Below are positions 13,212-21,496 of a DNA stretch of 33,184 bases, one piece after another. Each line of letters begins with the position of its first letter. Within the stretch, counting starts at the first letter, position 1. The translations under genes and the position numbers were made by a program. Source of the DNA: an uncultured Bacilli bacterium (GTDB lineage: Bacteria; Bacillota_I; Bacilli_A; RF39; UBA660); contig CAKPHO010000011.1 in NCBI GenBank assembly GCA_934162195.1, positions 1 through 33,184 of the forward strand, given 5' to 3'. Under the pieces are notes generated by a model. It saw only the letters and a list, made by a program, of their open reading frames with translations, did not search any database and was not told the origin of the DNA.

Positions 13212-15764
13212 TTATTGTACCTCGTATAAAAACAAAAATTTCTCGGCAGCATCCCATACGTGAGTTGGTGAGATACTGTTTTCTTTATAAAAATTAATAT
13301 TTGCATCTAATTTTTTATAATCGGCAAAAGCAGCATTTTTTTCATAACTAAGTGGATATAAACTATCGCAAATATATAAGTTGCTCTTTTTGTTCGTATG
13401 ATATCTAGCCCATCCTAAATAAGGAAATTGAATATCATCAATATCAGCATTGATATTTTTATTTTTATCATAAAACCACACTAAACTAGTATAATTATCA
13501 TATTCTTTAGGTAGCTCAACAAAAGCATCATAATTTCCTCTTTCTAAAGCAAACTTTAAAACTGCTGTTGGATAGTATGCTAAAATTTGATTATCTGTGG
13601 ATCCTATTATATAGTTTGTATTATTTTCATTTTTTATTCTTTCTACTTCAGAAAAAATTTCATTTGTAATTGGATTACTACTATTTGTCACTGATATCAA
13701 ATATAAAAGTTCTCCTAAATTGTCAGCTTCTTTTGTTCCGTTTTGTTCATCATATATATTATTAATTCTATCAACCCAAGGTTTAATTAAATTCAAATTA
13801 GAGTTTTTTTCAAGTACCATCGCACCCATCATCGCATCGCGATACCAACCATTATCATACACTAGTATATTAGGTTTTAATTCATTATTATCTATATTAA
13901 ATAAAATTTCTTGATGCAGTACTTTCAAAATTTCAGAATATTTAAGATTATTAAAATCTGGTAAATTAATTCTCTCACTATCATCCAAACTTACCTTATC
14001 TTCATCATTTATTTTTAAATAGATACCATCTTCATTTTCATATATAACATATTTATTTCCATTTTTATCTTTTAAAGATACTGTATACATATTTGGAATT
14101 ATCATTTCACTTGTAGGATAAAAGTTATATAAAATTGTTTTATTTTTTAAATCATATAATATTCCATTGATATAAAGTAATTTTTTTCTGTTTCCCATGC
14201 CAAACAAGTATAATTTATCACTATTATTGTAAGCAACATTTACATTATACTCGTTTTTTAGTTTTTCAAGTTGATTTGAATATAAATCATATTGTTTTTC
14301 ATATGTGGCATCTATATAATTTAACATTTCATTTTTTGTTTTTAAAGTATAATCTATCTTATTAAATGTAAAAGCCAAAATCACAGTCAAAATTATACAC
14401 GAAGCTATTTTCCACTTTTTAGGGATACCTGCTAAACAAATTATAATATAACTACAAATTATATAAATTATAAGTAATACTAAATCAATATTCATTCTAA
14501 TCTCATATACATTTTTTAATAAATCAAACATTTTAAATACTGATATTGAATTTAAAATAAGTTCTAGCATTAAAAAGGTAAGCAAAACAATTTCACTAAA
14601 TTTTTGATACTTTTTATCAACGAATTGTATTAAATAAGCAGTAATTAAAATTAAAAGAAATTGATAATGTAAAATATAAAGGAAACCTTCGCTATTACCA
14701 TAAAAAAGATGTAAACAAAAATTAAAAGCAAAACTAACTATTAAAAGAAGAAAAAAACTATGTTTCATTAAATTTCTTTTTTCTTTTTTTACAAAGTTAA
14801 CTATCAATATTCCTATTAATAAAATAGTAAAAATAACAATTAATTTATTTACAAAATACATTGAATCAAAATTTAGTACCATATTAGTTTCATCAAATAT
14901 CAAACCAACTTTTGGAGATATAAAACTATACGAGAAAACTGTTTTTATCTGTCTTACCACAGAAAGCAAAGAAAACTTTTCTACATAATTAAGTTCTTCA
15001 GATGAATGCATAAATATAGCCTTTAAATTATCTAAGAAGAATAGACTAGAATCTGGAAATAAAACAGCTTGTAACTCAGATAAAACAACAGTTATTCCAA
15101 AAGAAGCCAAAATACACAAAAATAATATGCTTAATTTATTAATTATTTTTTTACCGGATTTATCATTAAAAAATATTATATAAAACATTACTAATAAATA
15201 TACAAAATAATTTGTTAAAGTTACAGATAAGCAACCTACACCTAATAGAGTAAAGATAATATGATCTCTAAGTAACAAAGTTTTATCTTTTTTACAATAT
15301 GCAAAATAAAACAATAAAATTAAAAAGAATTGCGCAAATGGGTAAGTTTCCAAGGTTGCAGAGTAAACTATCTGTCCAAAGGAAATAGCCATTATTAAAA
15401 ATAGAGATTTTTTTACTTTATTATTTAAATTTATCTTTTCTAAAAACAAATAAATTATAGTTAGAGAACCAGCATTGAAAAAACTTTGAAGTGCTAGAGA
15501 TGATAAAATACTATTATTTAAACCAAAGTTAAGTATTTTAACTAATGGTTGAAATAAAATAACAAACAACGGATGAACACTAGTTCTATAATGATTAGCT
15601 ACTCTTACTGTTAAATCAATAAAGACTCGATTACTATCAGATCCAAAAAAAATATTATAATAATCAAGAGTATTTAAAAAATAAGAAAAAACTAATCCTA
15701 TTGCAAAATAGAATAAAAATAAAGTTAAAAAAAGAATTAAGATTTTTTTGAAGTTTTTACTCAT
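13212..15764 (-). CDS. GT-C-like polytopic membrane glycosyltransferase with C-terminal six-hairpin-like domain
   Basis: A 850-residue protein starting at the ATG at 15764, which has GAGGTG five bases upstream; a GTG two codons earlier overlaps that site. Residues ~1-470 contain about a dozen membrane helices. The first outside loop reads FFGSDSNRVFIDL...RTSVHPLF and a later one SATLETYPFAQ, resembling the acidic first loop of GT-C enzymes that use polyprenyl-phosphate sugars. Residues ~475-850 are extracytoplasmic and include GWYRDAMMGAMVLEK (~639), KEADNLGELLYLIS and THVWDAAEKFLFLYE. The WYRDA and WDAAEK pieces look like the repeated helical-hairpin barrels of GH15/GH63-type proteins. It leads the cassette with the HAD and UbiA-like genes, so it may use their lipid-linked pentose. 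The family assignment is inferred from topology. Confidence 0.6.
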   Translation of the reverse strand: MSKNFKKILILFLTLFLFYFAIGLVFSYFLNTLDYYNIFFGSDSNRVFIDLTVRVANHYRTSVHPLFVILFQPLVKILNFGLNNSILSSLALQSFFNAGSLTIIYLFLEKINLNNKVKKSLFLIMAISFGQIVYSATLETYPFAQFFLILLFYFAYCKKDKTLLLRDHIIFTLLGVGCLSVTLTNYFVYLLVMFYIIFFNDKSGKKIINKLSILFLCILASFGITVVLSELQAVLFPDSSLFFLDNLKAIFMHSSEELNYVEKFSLLSVVRQIKTVFSYSFISPKVGLIFDETNMVLNFDSMYFVNKLIVIFTILLIGILIVNFVKKEKRNLMKHSFFLLLIVSFAFNFCLHLFYGNSEGFLYILHYQFLLILITAYLIQFVDKKYQKFSEIVLLTFLMLELILNSISVFKMFDLLKNVYEIRMNIDLVLLIIYIICSYIIICLAGIPKKWKIASCIILTVILAFTFNKIDYTLKTKNEMLNYIDATYEKQYDLYSNQLEKLKNEYNVNVAYNNSDKLYLFGMGNRKKLLYINGILYDLKNKTILYNFYPTSEMIIPNMYTVSLKDKNGNKYVIYENEDGIYLKINDEDKVSLDDSERINLPDFNNLKYSEILKVLHQEILFNIDNNELKPNILVYDNGWYRDAMMGAMVLEKNSNLNLIKPWVDRINNIYDEQNGTKEADNLGELLYLISVTNSSNPITNEIFSEVERIKNENNTNYIIGSTDNQILAYYPTAVLKFALERGNYDAFVELPKEYDNYTSLVWFYDKNKNINADIDDIQFPYLGWARYHTNKKSNLYICDSLYPLSYEKNAAFADYKKLDANINFYKENSISPTHVWDAAEKFLFLYEVQ

Positions 15765-15796
15765 ACCCACACCTCTTTCAATAATAATAGAAAAAT

Positions 15797-16279
15797 TTAA
15801 TTATAGCTATCTATAAAATTTTCTATTAATTTAACCATATTTTTAGTATTACTCTTATATTTTTTGGGTTTAAAATTTTTTGCTTTTTTTATAATTTTAC
15901 CTAAATCTGCAAAATTATCTACACTTAATATATATCCACTTTTAGTAAAATTTTCAATAATTTGTAATTGATGATCATTGGTATGTTCACCATATTGTTT
16001 TAATCTCGCTGCTGCAATTACTTTCTTATTATTTTTTAATCCTGTTAAAATTGAAGAAACGCCACCATGTGTGATTAATAAATCACATTCACTTATTAAT
16101 TTTTCAAAATCATCTTTAGGAATTAAATCAAATATTTCCATATCACTGCTATTATAAGTTGTGCATCCCGCTTGAACTACCACTCTATCTTTTATATTTC
16201 CTTTATTAATTTGTTCTTGTACAGCATCAAGCAATCTCGTAAATGGCTTGTCCTGAGTACCTAGTGTTACCAATATCAT
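15797..16279 (-). CDS. pssE: PssE/EpsF-like glycosyltransferase catalytic subunit (Alg13 type, GT28)
   Basis: A 160-residue protein beginning MILVTLGTQDKPFTRLLDAV, with DRVVVQAGCT and the Alg13/MurG C-lobe signature ECDLLITHGGVSSILTGL...NKKVIAAARLKQYGEHTNDHQ. Alg13-type subunits bind the UDP-sugar and work with a membrane Alg14-type partner, here the gene just upstream. The ATG at 16279 shares its A with the stop of that partner (TAATG), showing coupled translation; a TTG four codons upstream is not needed. The role: adding an early hexose to the lipid-linked repeat unit in capsule or exopolysaccharide synthesis. Confidence 0.87.
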   Translation of the reverse strand: MILVTLGTQDKPFTRLLDAVQEQINKGNIKDRVVVQAGCTTYNSSDMEIFDLIPKDDFEKLISECDLLITHGGVSSILTGLKNNKKVIAAARLKQYGEHTNDHQLQIIENFTKSGYILSVDNFADLGKIIKKAKNFKPKKYKSNTKNMVKLIENFIDSYN

Positions 16280-16749
16280 TAAAAAATCCAACCTCCATAA
16301 ATAGCATTAGGATATAATTCTAACATACTTTCCCATTGCACAATAAATAAATCTGCAAATTTATATACAAGTCTTCCTGTTATAGTTTTAGTGTGTATGT
16401 TGGCAAAAGATTCAATAAAAATAATTTTTGAACCAAATAATTTTCCTATACAACACATAGGACCTGCAGTATGAGCTCCTGTAGTTATAATAAATTTTGG
16501 TCTAATTTTAATATATAGAAATAAAGATTTAAAACAATTATATAATAATTTAAAAGGATAAGTTAATTTATGATCTTTTGTTCCATAAACTAAATAATTA
16601 ACCCTGTGCGGATATTTAGTTTTTAATCCCATATTTGATTTTGTTTTTTCTGTTATAATATGAAAATCATATTTATCAAACATTTCTTTTAACTGTAACA
16701 TTTCGTCTAAATGTCCACCAGTACTTGAAATAAAAAGAACCTTTGTCAT
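16279..16749 (-). CDS. pssD: PssD/EpsE-like membrane subunit (Alg14 type)
   Basis: A 156-residue protein starting at the ATG at 16749 (MTKVLFISSTGGHLDEMLQL) behind GGTGAT; a 19-codon upstream extension is not supported. Landmarks typical of Alg14/PssD are STGGHL, ITEKTKSN, FIITTGAHTAGPMC and the end FIVQWESMLELYPNAIYGGWIF. Alg14-type proteins anchor the Alg13-type catalytic half to the membrane and help bind the lipid acceptor. It is first in the run pssD-pssE-GT-C-HAD-ubiA and has its own promoter. Confidence 0.88.
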   Translation of the reverse strand: MTKVLFISSTGGHLDEMLQLKEMFDKYDFHIITEKTKSNMGLKTKYPHRVNYLVYGTKDHKLTYPFKLLYNCFKSLFLYIKIRPKFIITTGAHTAGPMCCIGKLFGSKIIFIESFANIHTKTITGRLVYKFADLFIVQWESMLELYPNAIYGGWIF

Positions 16750-16764
16750 TATATCACCAATAAT

Positions 16765-16793
16765 ATAATAACATATAAGCACATAAGAAACAA
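16765..16793 (-). promoter_or_regulatory. Promoter of the pssD-to-ubiA operon
   Basis: Minus strand: TTGTTT (16788-16793), 17-bp spacer, TGT-TATTAT (16765-16770), an extended -10 just before the pssD ribosome site. Confidence 0.65.
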
Positions 16794-16854
16794 GAATTAA
16801 GATCAATATAATTCAATTTTACACATCAAAAAAAGTATAAAATTTATAGTTAAT

Positions 16855-16888
16855 GTTTAAAAAAATACTCAAATTTGGTTTTGAGTAT
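16855..16888 (-). terminator. Terminator of the LCP gene
   Basis: The 9-bp stem ATACTCAAA/TTTGAGTAT (16865-16888), 6-base loop, contains the LCP stop codon and is followed on the minus strand by a T run. Confidence 0.85.
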
Positions 16889-18779
16889 CTTCATTATTTT
16901 TTTCATTTGAAGAATTTGTAGTTTCACTTTCTGTATTTTTTTCATTATTGCTTGAACTACCATTTTCTCCTGTAATTTTTTCTTCTTCACTCGGTAATAT
17001 TGGTTGTAGTGGATTTTGTTCATCACTATTACCATTAATTCTTACAATGCATGTTGCTGTTTTATTTCCTATTTTAGCGGTAATAGTAACTGTTCCAGCT
17101 CTTATTGGTGTTATTTTACCGTTATTTACACTAGCAATACTTGTATCACTAGATGACCAACTAACATTTTCAGTACTATTTGTTACAGTAGCACTCAATG
17201 TTGTTATTTCACCAACTTTTACAGTTATATCTTCACTACTAAGTTTTATACTTGGTTCACTAGACTGAACGTTATTAATACTAGAATTTGGATTAGTACT
17301 TGAACTAGGAGTATTAACGTTTGAAACTTTATTATATGAACTTTTTTGAACCGCACCACCTAAAATTTCTGATAAAGCTTGTTGTGCTTCTTTAATACTT
17401 GATTCATAAGGAACCATGACATATGCTTTTGAGCGACCGTAACTATATGTATAGTTATAAGAATCACTACCATCTAATGAAATTGATTTTACAGTCCATT
17501 CTGGCATTTTATCCAATTGATATTTTGCTAAAGACGTTATTTCTTTAGTACTCATATTAGTTTGAAAACTACCATTTATACTATCTAGTAATGAACTATA
17601 TTTAGTTATAACAGCCGCACTAGAACATTTTCTAATTAAAGCCTCTATAACAGCTTGTTGATTTTTACCTCTTTGTCTATCACCAGAAGCAAAAGCTTTA
17701 CGAGTACGAGCAAAATCTAAAGCTTGTTTTCCGTCCATATGATTATACCCTTTAGTGAAATTATATCCTGAATATGATTTAAAAGTATATTCTGAATATA
17801 CATCTATTCCATCTAAAACATCAACAATTTTAATAACACTACTGAAGTTTACTTTAACATAATAGTTTATATTAATACCAAGAAGGTCTTCGAGCGTCTT
17901 AACTGACATATCAACTCCATATATACCGGCATGAGTTAATTTATCATTATAACCAGTTGTCCCATGTAATTTAACATAGTAATCACGAGGTATAGATATT
18001 AATAATACTTGGTTAGTGTTAGGGTTAACTGTTGCAACTATATTAACATCACTACGTGATACAGAACTAATTTTACCATAAGTATCAATACCACTTATAT
18101 AAATACTAAATGGTTCTTTTGTTACACTAACATCTTTTGATATATCTTCTGCTTTCATCTGAACAGAAAAACTATATATAACTCTAGTCAAAGATTCAAA
18201 ATCTTCATTTATTTCTTTAAACATTTCAACGTAAGAATCTTCAACCATTATAACGTCAATATCTTTATTTAATAAAGCATTTTCTAAATCTTGTGGGGTT
18301 TCAAAATCCTTATAATTAACACTTACTTTAGAGCTTAAATGTTCCTTTGCTTTAGTTTTTCCTTCGCTTTGGTACGAAACTAAACCAACTTCTTTGCCTT
18401 TTATATCTTCAATTTTTTCATAAGCACTATCGTTTAAAACAATAACAGAATAATTTTCTGTCTTTTGATCAGACTTTCCAAGTCCTCCCATAAAATTAAT
18501 TGTTTTAAATAGATAAAAAGAACCAAATATGCATATTAAACACCATAATATATTTAAAATTATATATATAATACTACCTTTTTTCTTTGGCTTTTTAAAA
18601 TATCCAAACAATATTATTAATGCATCAATACCAACGAATATTATAATAATAGGAATTAAATATTTCGTTGGAAGAATATTTAATACTATTAAAAGAATCG
18701 TTAATACTAAATTAAACAGTAATGTTGTTACCCCGACTATTTTTCTAACATTCCACTTCGTTTTTTTGCTTTTCTTCAT
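16869..18779 (-). CDS. LytR-CpsA-Psr (LCP) family transferase with binding-protein-like and Ig-like domains
   Basis: LCP enzymes transfer lipid-linked polymers (teichoic acid, capsule) onto peptidoglycan. The 636-residue protein has a basic N-terminus and three membrane helices (residues ~12-95), then a region (~100-205) like a periplasmic substrate-binding lobe (SVIVLNDSAYEKIEDIKGKEVGLV, later DIDVIMVEDSYVEMFK), as in some streptococcal CpsA/LytR proteins. The LCP domain (~220-400) shows SRSDVNIVATVNPNTNQ, LLISIPRDYYVKL, and DFARTRKAFASGDRQRGKNQQ with its Arg pair. A BIG2-like Ig domain (~510-585, VSWSSSDTSIASVNNGKITP) and an Asn/Ser/Glu-rich tail follow. Start: ATG 18779 with AGGTGG; a GTG three codons upstream falls inside that site. 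A C-terminal BIG2 on an LCP protein is unusual. Confidence 0.9.
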   Translation of the reverse strand: MKKSKKTKWNVRKIVGVTTLLFNLVLTILLIVLNILPTKYLIPIIIIFVGIDALIILFGYFKKPKKKGSIIYIILNILWCLICIFGSFYLFKTINFMGGLGKSDQKTENYSVIVLNDSAYEKIEDIKGKEVGLVSYQSEGKTKAKEHLSSKVSVNYKDFETPQDLENALLNKDIDVIMVEDSYVEMFKEINEDFESLTRVIYSFSVQMKAEDISKDVSVTKEPFSIYISGIDTYGKISSVSRSDVNIVATVNPNTNQVLLISIPRDYYVKLHGTTGYNDKLTHAGIYGVDMSVKTLEDLLGININYYVKVNFSSVIKIVDVLDGIDVYSEYTFKSYSGYNFTKGYNHMDGKQALDFARTRKAFASGDRQRGKNQQAVIEALIRKCSSAAVITKYSSLLDSINGSFQTNMSTKEITSLAKYQLDKMPEWTVKSISLDGSDSYNYTYSYGRSKAYVMVPYESSIKEAQQALSEILGGAVQKSSYNKVSNVNTPSSSTNPNSSINNVQSSEPSIKLSSEDITVKVGEITTLSATVTNSTENVSWSSSDTSIASVNNGKITPIRAGTVTITAKIGNKTATCIVRINGNSDEQNPLQPILPSEEEKITGENGSSSNNEKNTESETTNSSNEKNNEDTQNQI

Positions 18780-18795
18780 TAATACCACCTATTTA

Positions 18796-18823
18796 ATTAT
18801 AACACGTTATTTATTTTTTACAA
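18796..18823 (-). promoter_or_regulatory. Promoter of the LCP gene
   Basis: Minus strand: TTGTAA (18818-18823), 16-bp spacer, TGT-TATAAT (18796-18801), consensus extended -10, just before the AGGTGG site. Confidence 0.7.
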
Positions 18824-18914
18824 GAATGTAAGAAATATTATTTTTCTACTTTACAGCATCAAATTTTTATATTTTCAAATTTGACAAAAGTATACAAAAC
18901 TTAAAAACTAATAT

Positions 18915-18943
18915 TTGTTTTTGATAATCAGTTATGTTATACT
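18915..18943 (+). promoter_or_regulatory. Promoter of the wzy-like gene
   Basis: Plus strand: TTGTTT (18915-18920), 17-bp spacer, TGT-TATACT (18938-18943). It is divergent from the LCP promoter, about 90 bases away. Confidence 0.65.
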
Positions 18944-18959
18944 TTAAAAGAGGTGCGTT

Positions 18960-20369
18960 ATGAAAATTACTAAGAAAACTTTTATACTATTAATATTAAA
19001 TATTATTTTATTACCTTTGTTAGGTAATGAACAATTAAATACATTTTTACATATTTCTAAACTAGCAACAATTATAAATTATATTTTACCGATATCATTA
19101 TTTGGTTGTTTAGTCTATGATAGTAAAGGACAAAATAAATATAAGTTAAATCTTATTAGCGTATTATCGTTAATATTTATTGTAATATTATTTCTATCTT
19201 GGGATTTTTCCATTTGCAATAAAATATACAATGTTTCTAATTTTATAAAATTTAGTTTAATGATTTACTTTCTATATATACTAAACCAAATTGAATTTTC
19301 ACAGAAACAAAAAAAAATAATTAACTATAGCATTATATACCTTTTAATATTTGTATGTATTATTGGAGTATTACAATATATATTTAAATTAGGAATAAAT
19401 TTAAATGGTATAGAAAAATATCCTGGAGCAAGAGGAAGAATTAACTCTACTTTCTATATTGCAACAATATATGATAAATATTTATTAATTAACATTCTAT
19501 ATTGTTTATTTCTATTAAAAAATAATTTGATAAATAAAGCTTTAGTAATTATAGCTTTCTGTCTTGCAAATTTAAACCTTTTCTTTACTTTTTGCAGAAC
19601 ATCACAAATTATAATATTAATTGTTTATTTTATTATGATAATTTATTTCTTTATAAAAAAGAGAAAACATATATCAATATTAATAATCTTGATGATTTTA
19701 CTTTCATTTATAATTCCTGGTCAAAATTATCTATATAGCGCTACTGCTAAATACTTTGAAAATGTTGTTTATAAAATAGACAATAAAACACATACCAACA
19801 TTTTATCAAAGATTACTAAGCCTATTTTTAACATTTTTATAATTAAAGTTGACAATAATTCAAATAACGGAAACAATAGTATTGAACAAAATCCAAATCA
19901 AAATAATAGTAGCGATAATCAACAAGACAATGATATACAACTAATTGAAAATATAGATTATTCATTAAACAGTCGAAAATATTTTAAATCTGTAGCAAAA
20001 AATATAATGAAATCTAATCCTACTCTAGGAATTGGAATTGGTTCTTATAATTATGTATATGAAAATCAAAATGCTAGTGATTATATTAAAGATAAAAGTT
20101 TTGATACTACATCAAGATATCTTTACCCCCACAATATGTATTATCAACTAGGAGCAGAAATTGGAATTCTAGGAATGTTTATATTTTTTACAATTATTTT
20201 ATATTATTTATTAAAAAACAAAAATTTATTTTCTATTATGCTTCTTGTAATTATTATATTATCTTGTCACACAGAAAGTATTTTCTATATGAAAGATGTA
20301 GCATATTTCACCATTTTTATTACTTCTTTATTTGCAAGTAAAAACTTTAATAAAAAGGATAAGAATTAA
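18960..20369 (+). CDS. O-antigen ligase/polymerase-like membrane protein (Wzy-like)
   Basis: A 469-residue protein with about 11-12 membrane helices and a large outside loop (~residues 260-400) before the last helices. Signature pieces are TFCRTSQII (position of the family's 'SR(T/S)' motif) and NPTLGIGIGSYNYVYE...YPHNMYYQLGAEIGILG (the Wzy_C/O-antigen ligase 'G.G...Y.....HN.Y.....E.G..G' motif). These proteins polymerise or transfer undecaprenyl-linked glycans outside the membrane. The loop has an Asn/Gln/Asp-rich stretch (DNNSNNGNNSIEQNPNQNNS). It is the only plus-strand gene among the sugar genes, with its own promoter and AGGTG site, and converges on the glycosyltransferase operon. Polymerase is favoured because Wzx and glycosyltransferases are adjacent. 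Confidence 0.82.
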   Translation: MKITKKTFILLILNIILLPLLGNEQLNTFLHISKLATIINYILPISLFGCLVYDSKGQNKYKLNLISVLSLIFIVILFLSWDFSICNKIYNVSNFIKFSLMIYFLYILNQIEFSQKQKKIINYSIIYLLIFVCIIGVLQYIFKLGINLNGIEKYPGARGRINSTFYIATIYDKYLLINILYCLFLLKNNLINKALVIIAFCLANLNLFFTFCRTSQIIILIVYFIMIIYFFIKKRKHISILIILMILLSFIIPGQNYLYSATAKYFENVVYKIDNKTHTNILSKITKPIFNIFIIKVDNNSNNGNNSIEQNPNQNNSSDNQQDNDIQLIENIDYSLNSRKYFKSVAKNIMKSNPTLGIGIGSYNYVYENQNASDYIKDKSFDTTSRYLYPHNMYYQLGAEIGILGMFIFFTIILYYLLKNKNLFSIMLLVIIILSCHTESIFYMKDVAYFTIFITSLFASKNFNKKDKN

Positions 20370-20384
20370 TTTTCTTATCCTTTT
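20353..20384. terminator. Bidirectional terminator between wzy-like gene and GT operon
   Basis: The perfect 13-bp stem AAAAGGATAAGAA/TTCTTATCCTTTT has a 6-base loop containing the wzy-like stop; the convergent GT gene also ends inside the stem. Confidence 0.88.
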
Positions 20385-21496
20385 ATAATTTCATAAATCT
20401 TATCTATTATTTCATCATTATATTTTTTTGTTTGAAACTTATTATATTTAAAATCTTTATTATTATAAAATTCTATTATTTTATCTTTCACTTCACTATT
20501 TTTGCATATAATGCCCATACCCTTAGGTGTACAATTTTCAAAGATTTCTTTAGACCCAGAATTTATATTTGATATATATGGTATATTTAATATTAGCCCC
20601 TCAATCAATATATTTCCAAAGCTTTCAAATTCCGACATTGAAAGTAATAAGTCTGCTTGCTTTAATATATTATAAGGGTTAATTTGATTTCCCAGCATAC
20701 TTATATAAGTACTAGCTTTATAATTAGAAACCAGAACATTTAAATTGTTAAATTCAGGACCATCGCCAAGTATATATAAATGAATTGGAAGCGATTTCTT
20801 TTTTAACTCTGCAACAACAGTTATAATTTTATCAAAGTTTTTTGATTTTACTAATCTACCTATAGCGATAATATTAAAATTTCCTTTATTCAGTTTTACA
20901 CTAGTAGACTGTTTGGACAAATCTATAACATAATTTTCAGATATATAATTATGAATACAAATACTTTTATTTGAATCAATATTAAAGAAATCATCAAAAT
21001 TTTGTTTAGCATACTTTGAAACACAAACATAGGAATCAAAATAATTAAATTTTCTTCCCATTAATTTATACATAAATTTATATAATATCTTAAATTTTTT
21101 AGTTTCTATAGCATTTTTAAAGTCGTTATGAACCCATATGATCTTTTTCTTACTTTTCACCGAAGCAGCCACCAAATCAGTATAATTATCAAAACCATAG
21201 TAAGCTATGGAAACATCATATTCTTTGTTTATATTATTTTTATACATTTTTAATAATTTTTTAACTACAAGATTTTTATTAATATTATATAGTTTTGTGT
21301 TTAAATTTATATTAGGAAATAAGCTATCATACAAGATAACATTAACCCTCTTATCAATTTTTTCTTCTAATTCACCCTTGTTCATAACCAATAGATCTAT
21401 TTCATATTCATCAATCAATTTATTTACTAAAAATACTAAAGATGTTTCTACTCCACCTATTGTCAAATTTTTTGTTGTTATCAATAGTTTTTTCAT
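20375..21496 (-). CDS. Glycosyltransferase family 4 (GT-B fold)
   Basis: A 373-residue protein. The N-lobe begins MKKLLITTKNLTIGGVETSL (the GG..T/E loop), with WVHNDFKN mid-protein. The C-lobe has IIAIGRLVKSKNFDKII, LYILGDGPE, ISMLGNQINPYNILKQADLLLSMSEFESFGNILIEG, which carries the E-x7-E nucleotide-sugar motif of GT4. It is the last gene of the six-gene operon; its ATG overlaps the previous stop as ATGA. Donor and acceptor are not predictable. Confidence 0.88.
   Translation of the reverse strand: MKKLLITTKNLTIGGVETSLVFLVNKLIDEYEIDLLVMNKGELEEKIDKRVNVILYDSLFPNINLNTKLYNINKNLVVKKLLKMYKNNINKEYDVSIAYYGFDNYTDLVAASVKSKKKIIWVHNDFKNAIETKKFKILYKFMYKLMGRKFNYFDSYVCVSKYAKQNFDDFFNIDSNKSICIHNYISENYVIDLSKQSTSVKLNKGNFNIIAIGRLVKSKNFDKIITVVAELKKKSLPIHLYILGDGPEFNNLNVLVSNYKASTYISMLGNQINPYNILKQADLLLSMSEFESFGNILIEGLILNIPYISNINSGSKEIFENCTPKGMGIICKNSEVKDKIIEFYNNKDFKYNKFQTKKYNDEIIDKIYEIIKG

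Noticed and set aside
13720..13914. Plus-strand open frame of 64 codons
   Set aside because: Lies opposite the GT-C-like gene and has no start signal or family motif.
18529..18831. Plus-strand open frame of 100 codons
   Set aside because: Antisense to the LCP membrane helices; its hydrophobic look is the complement of those helices.
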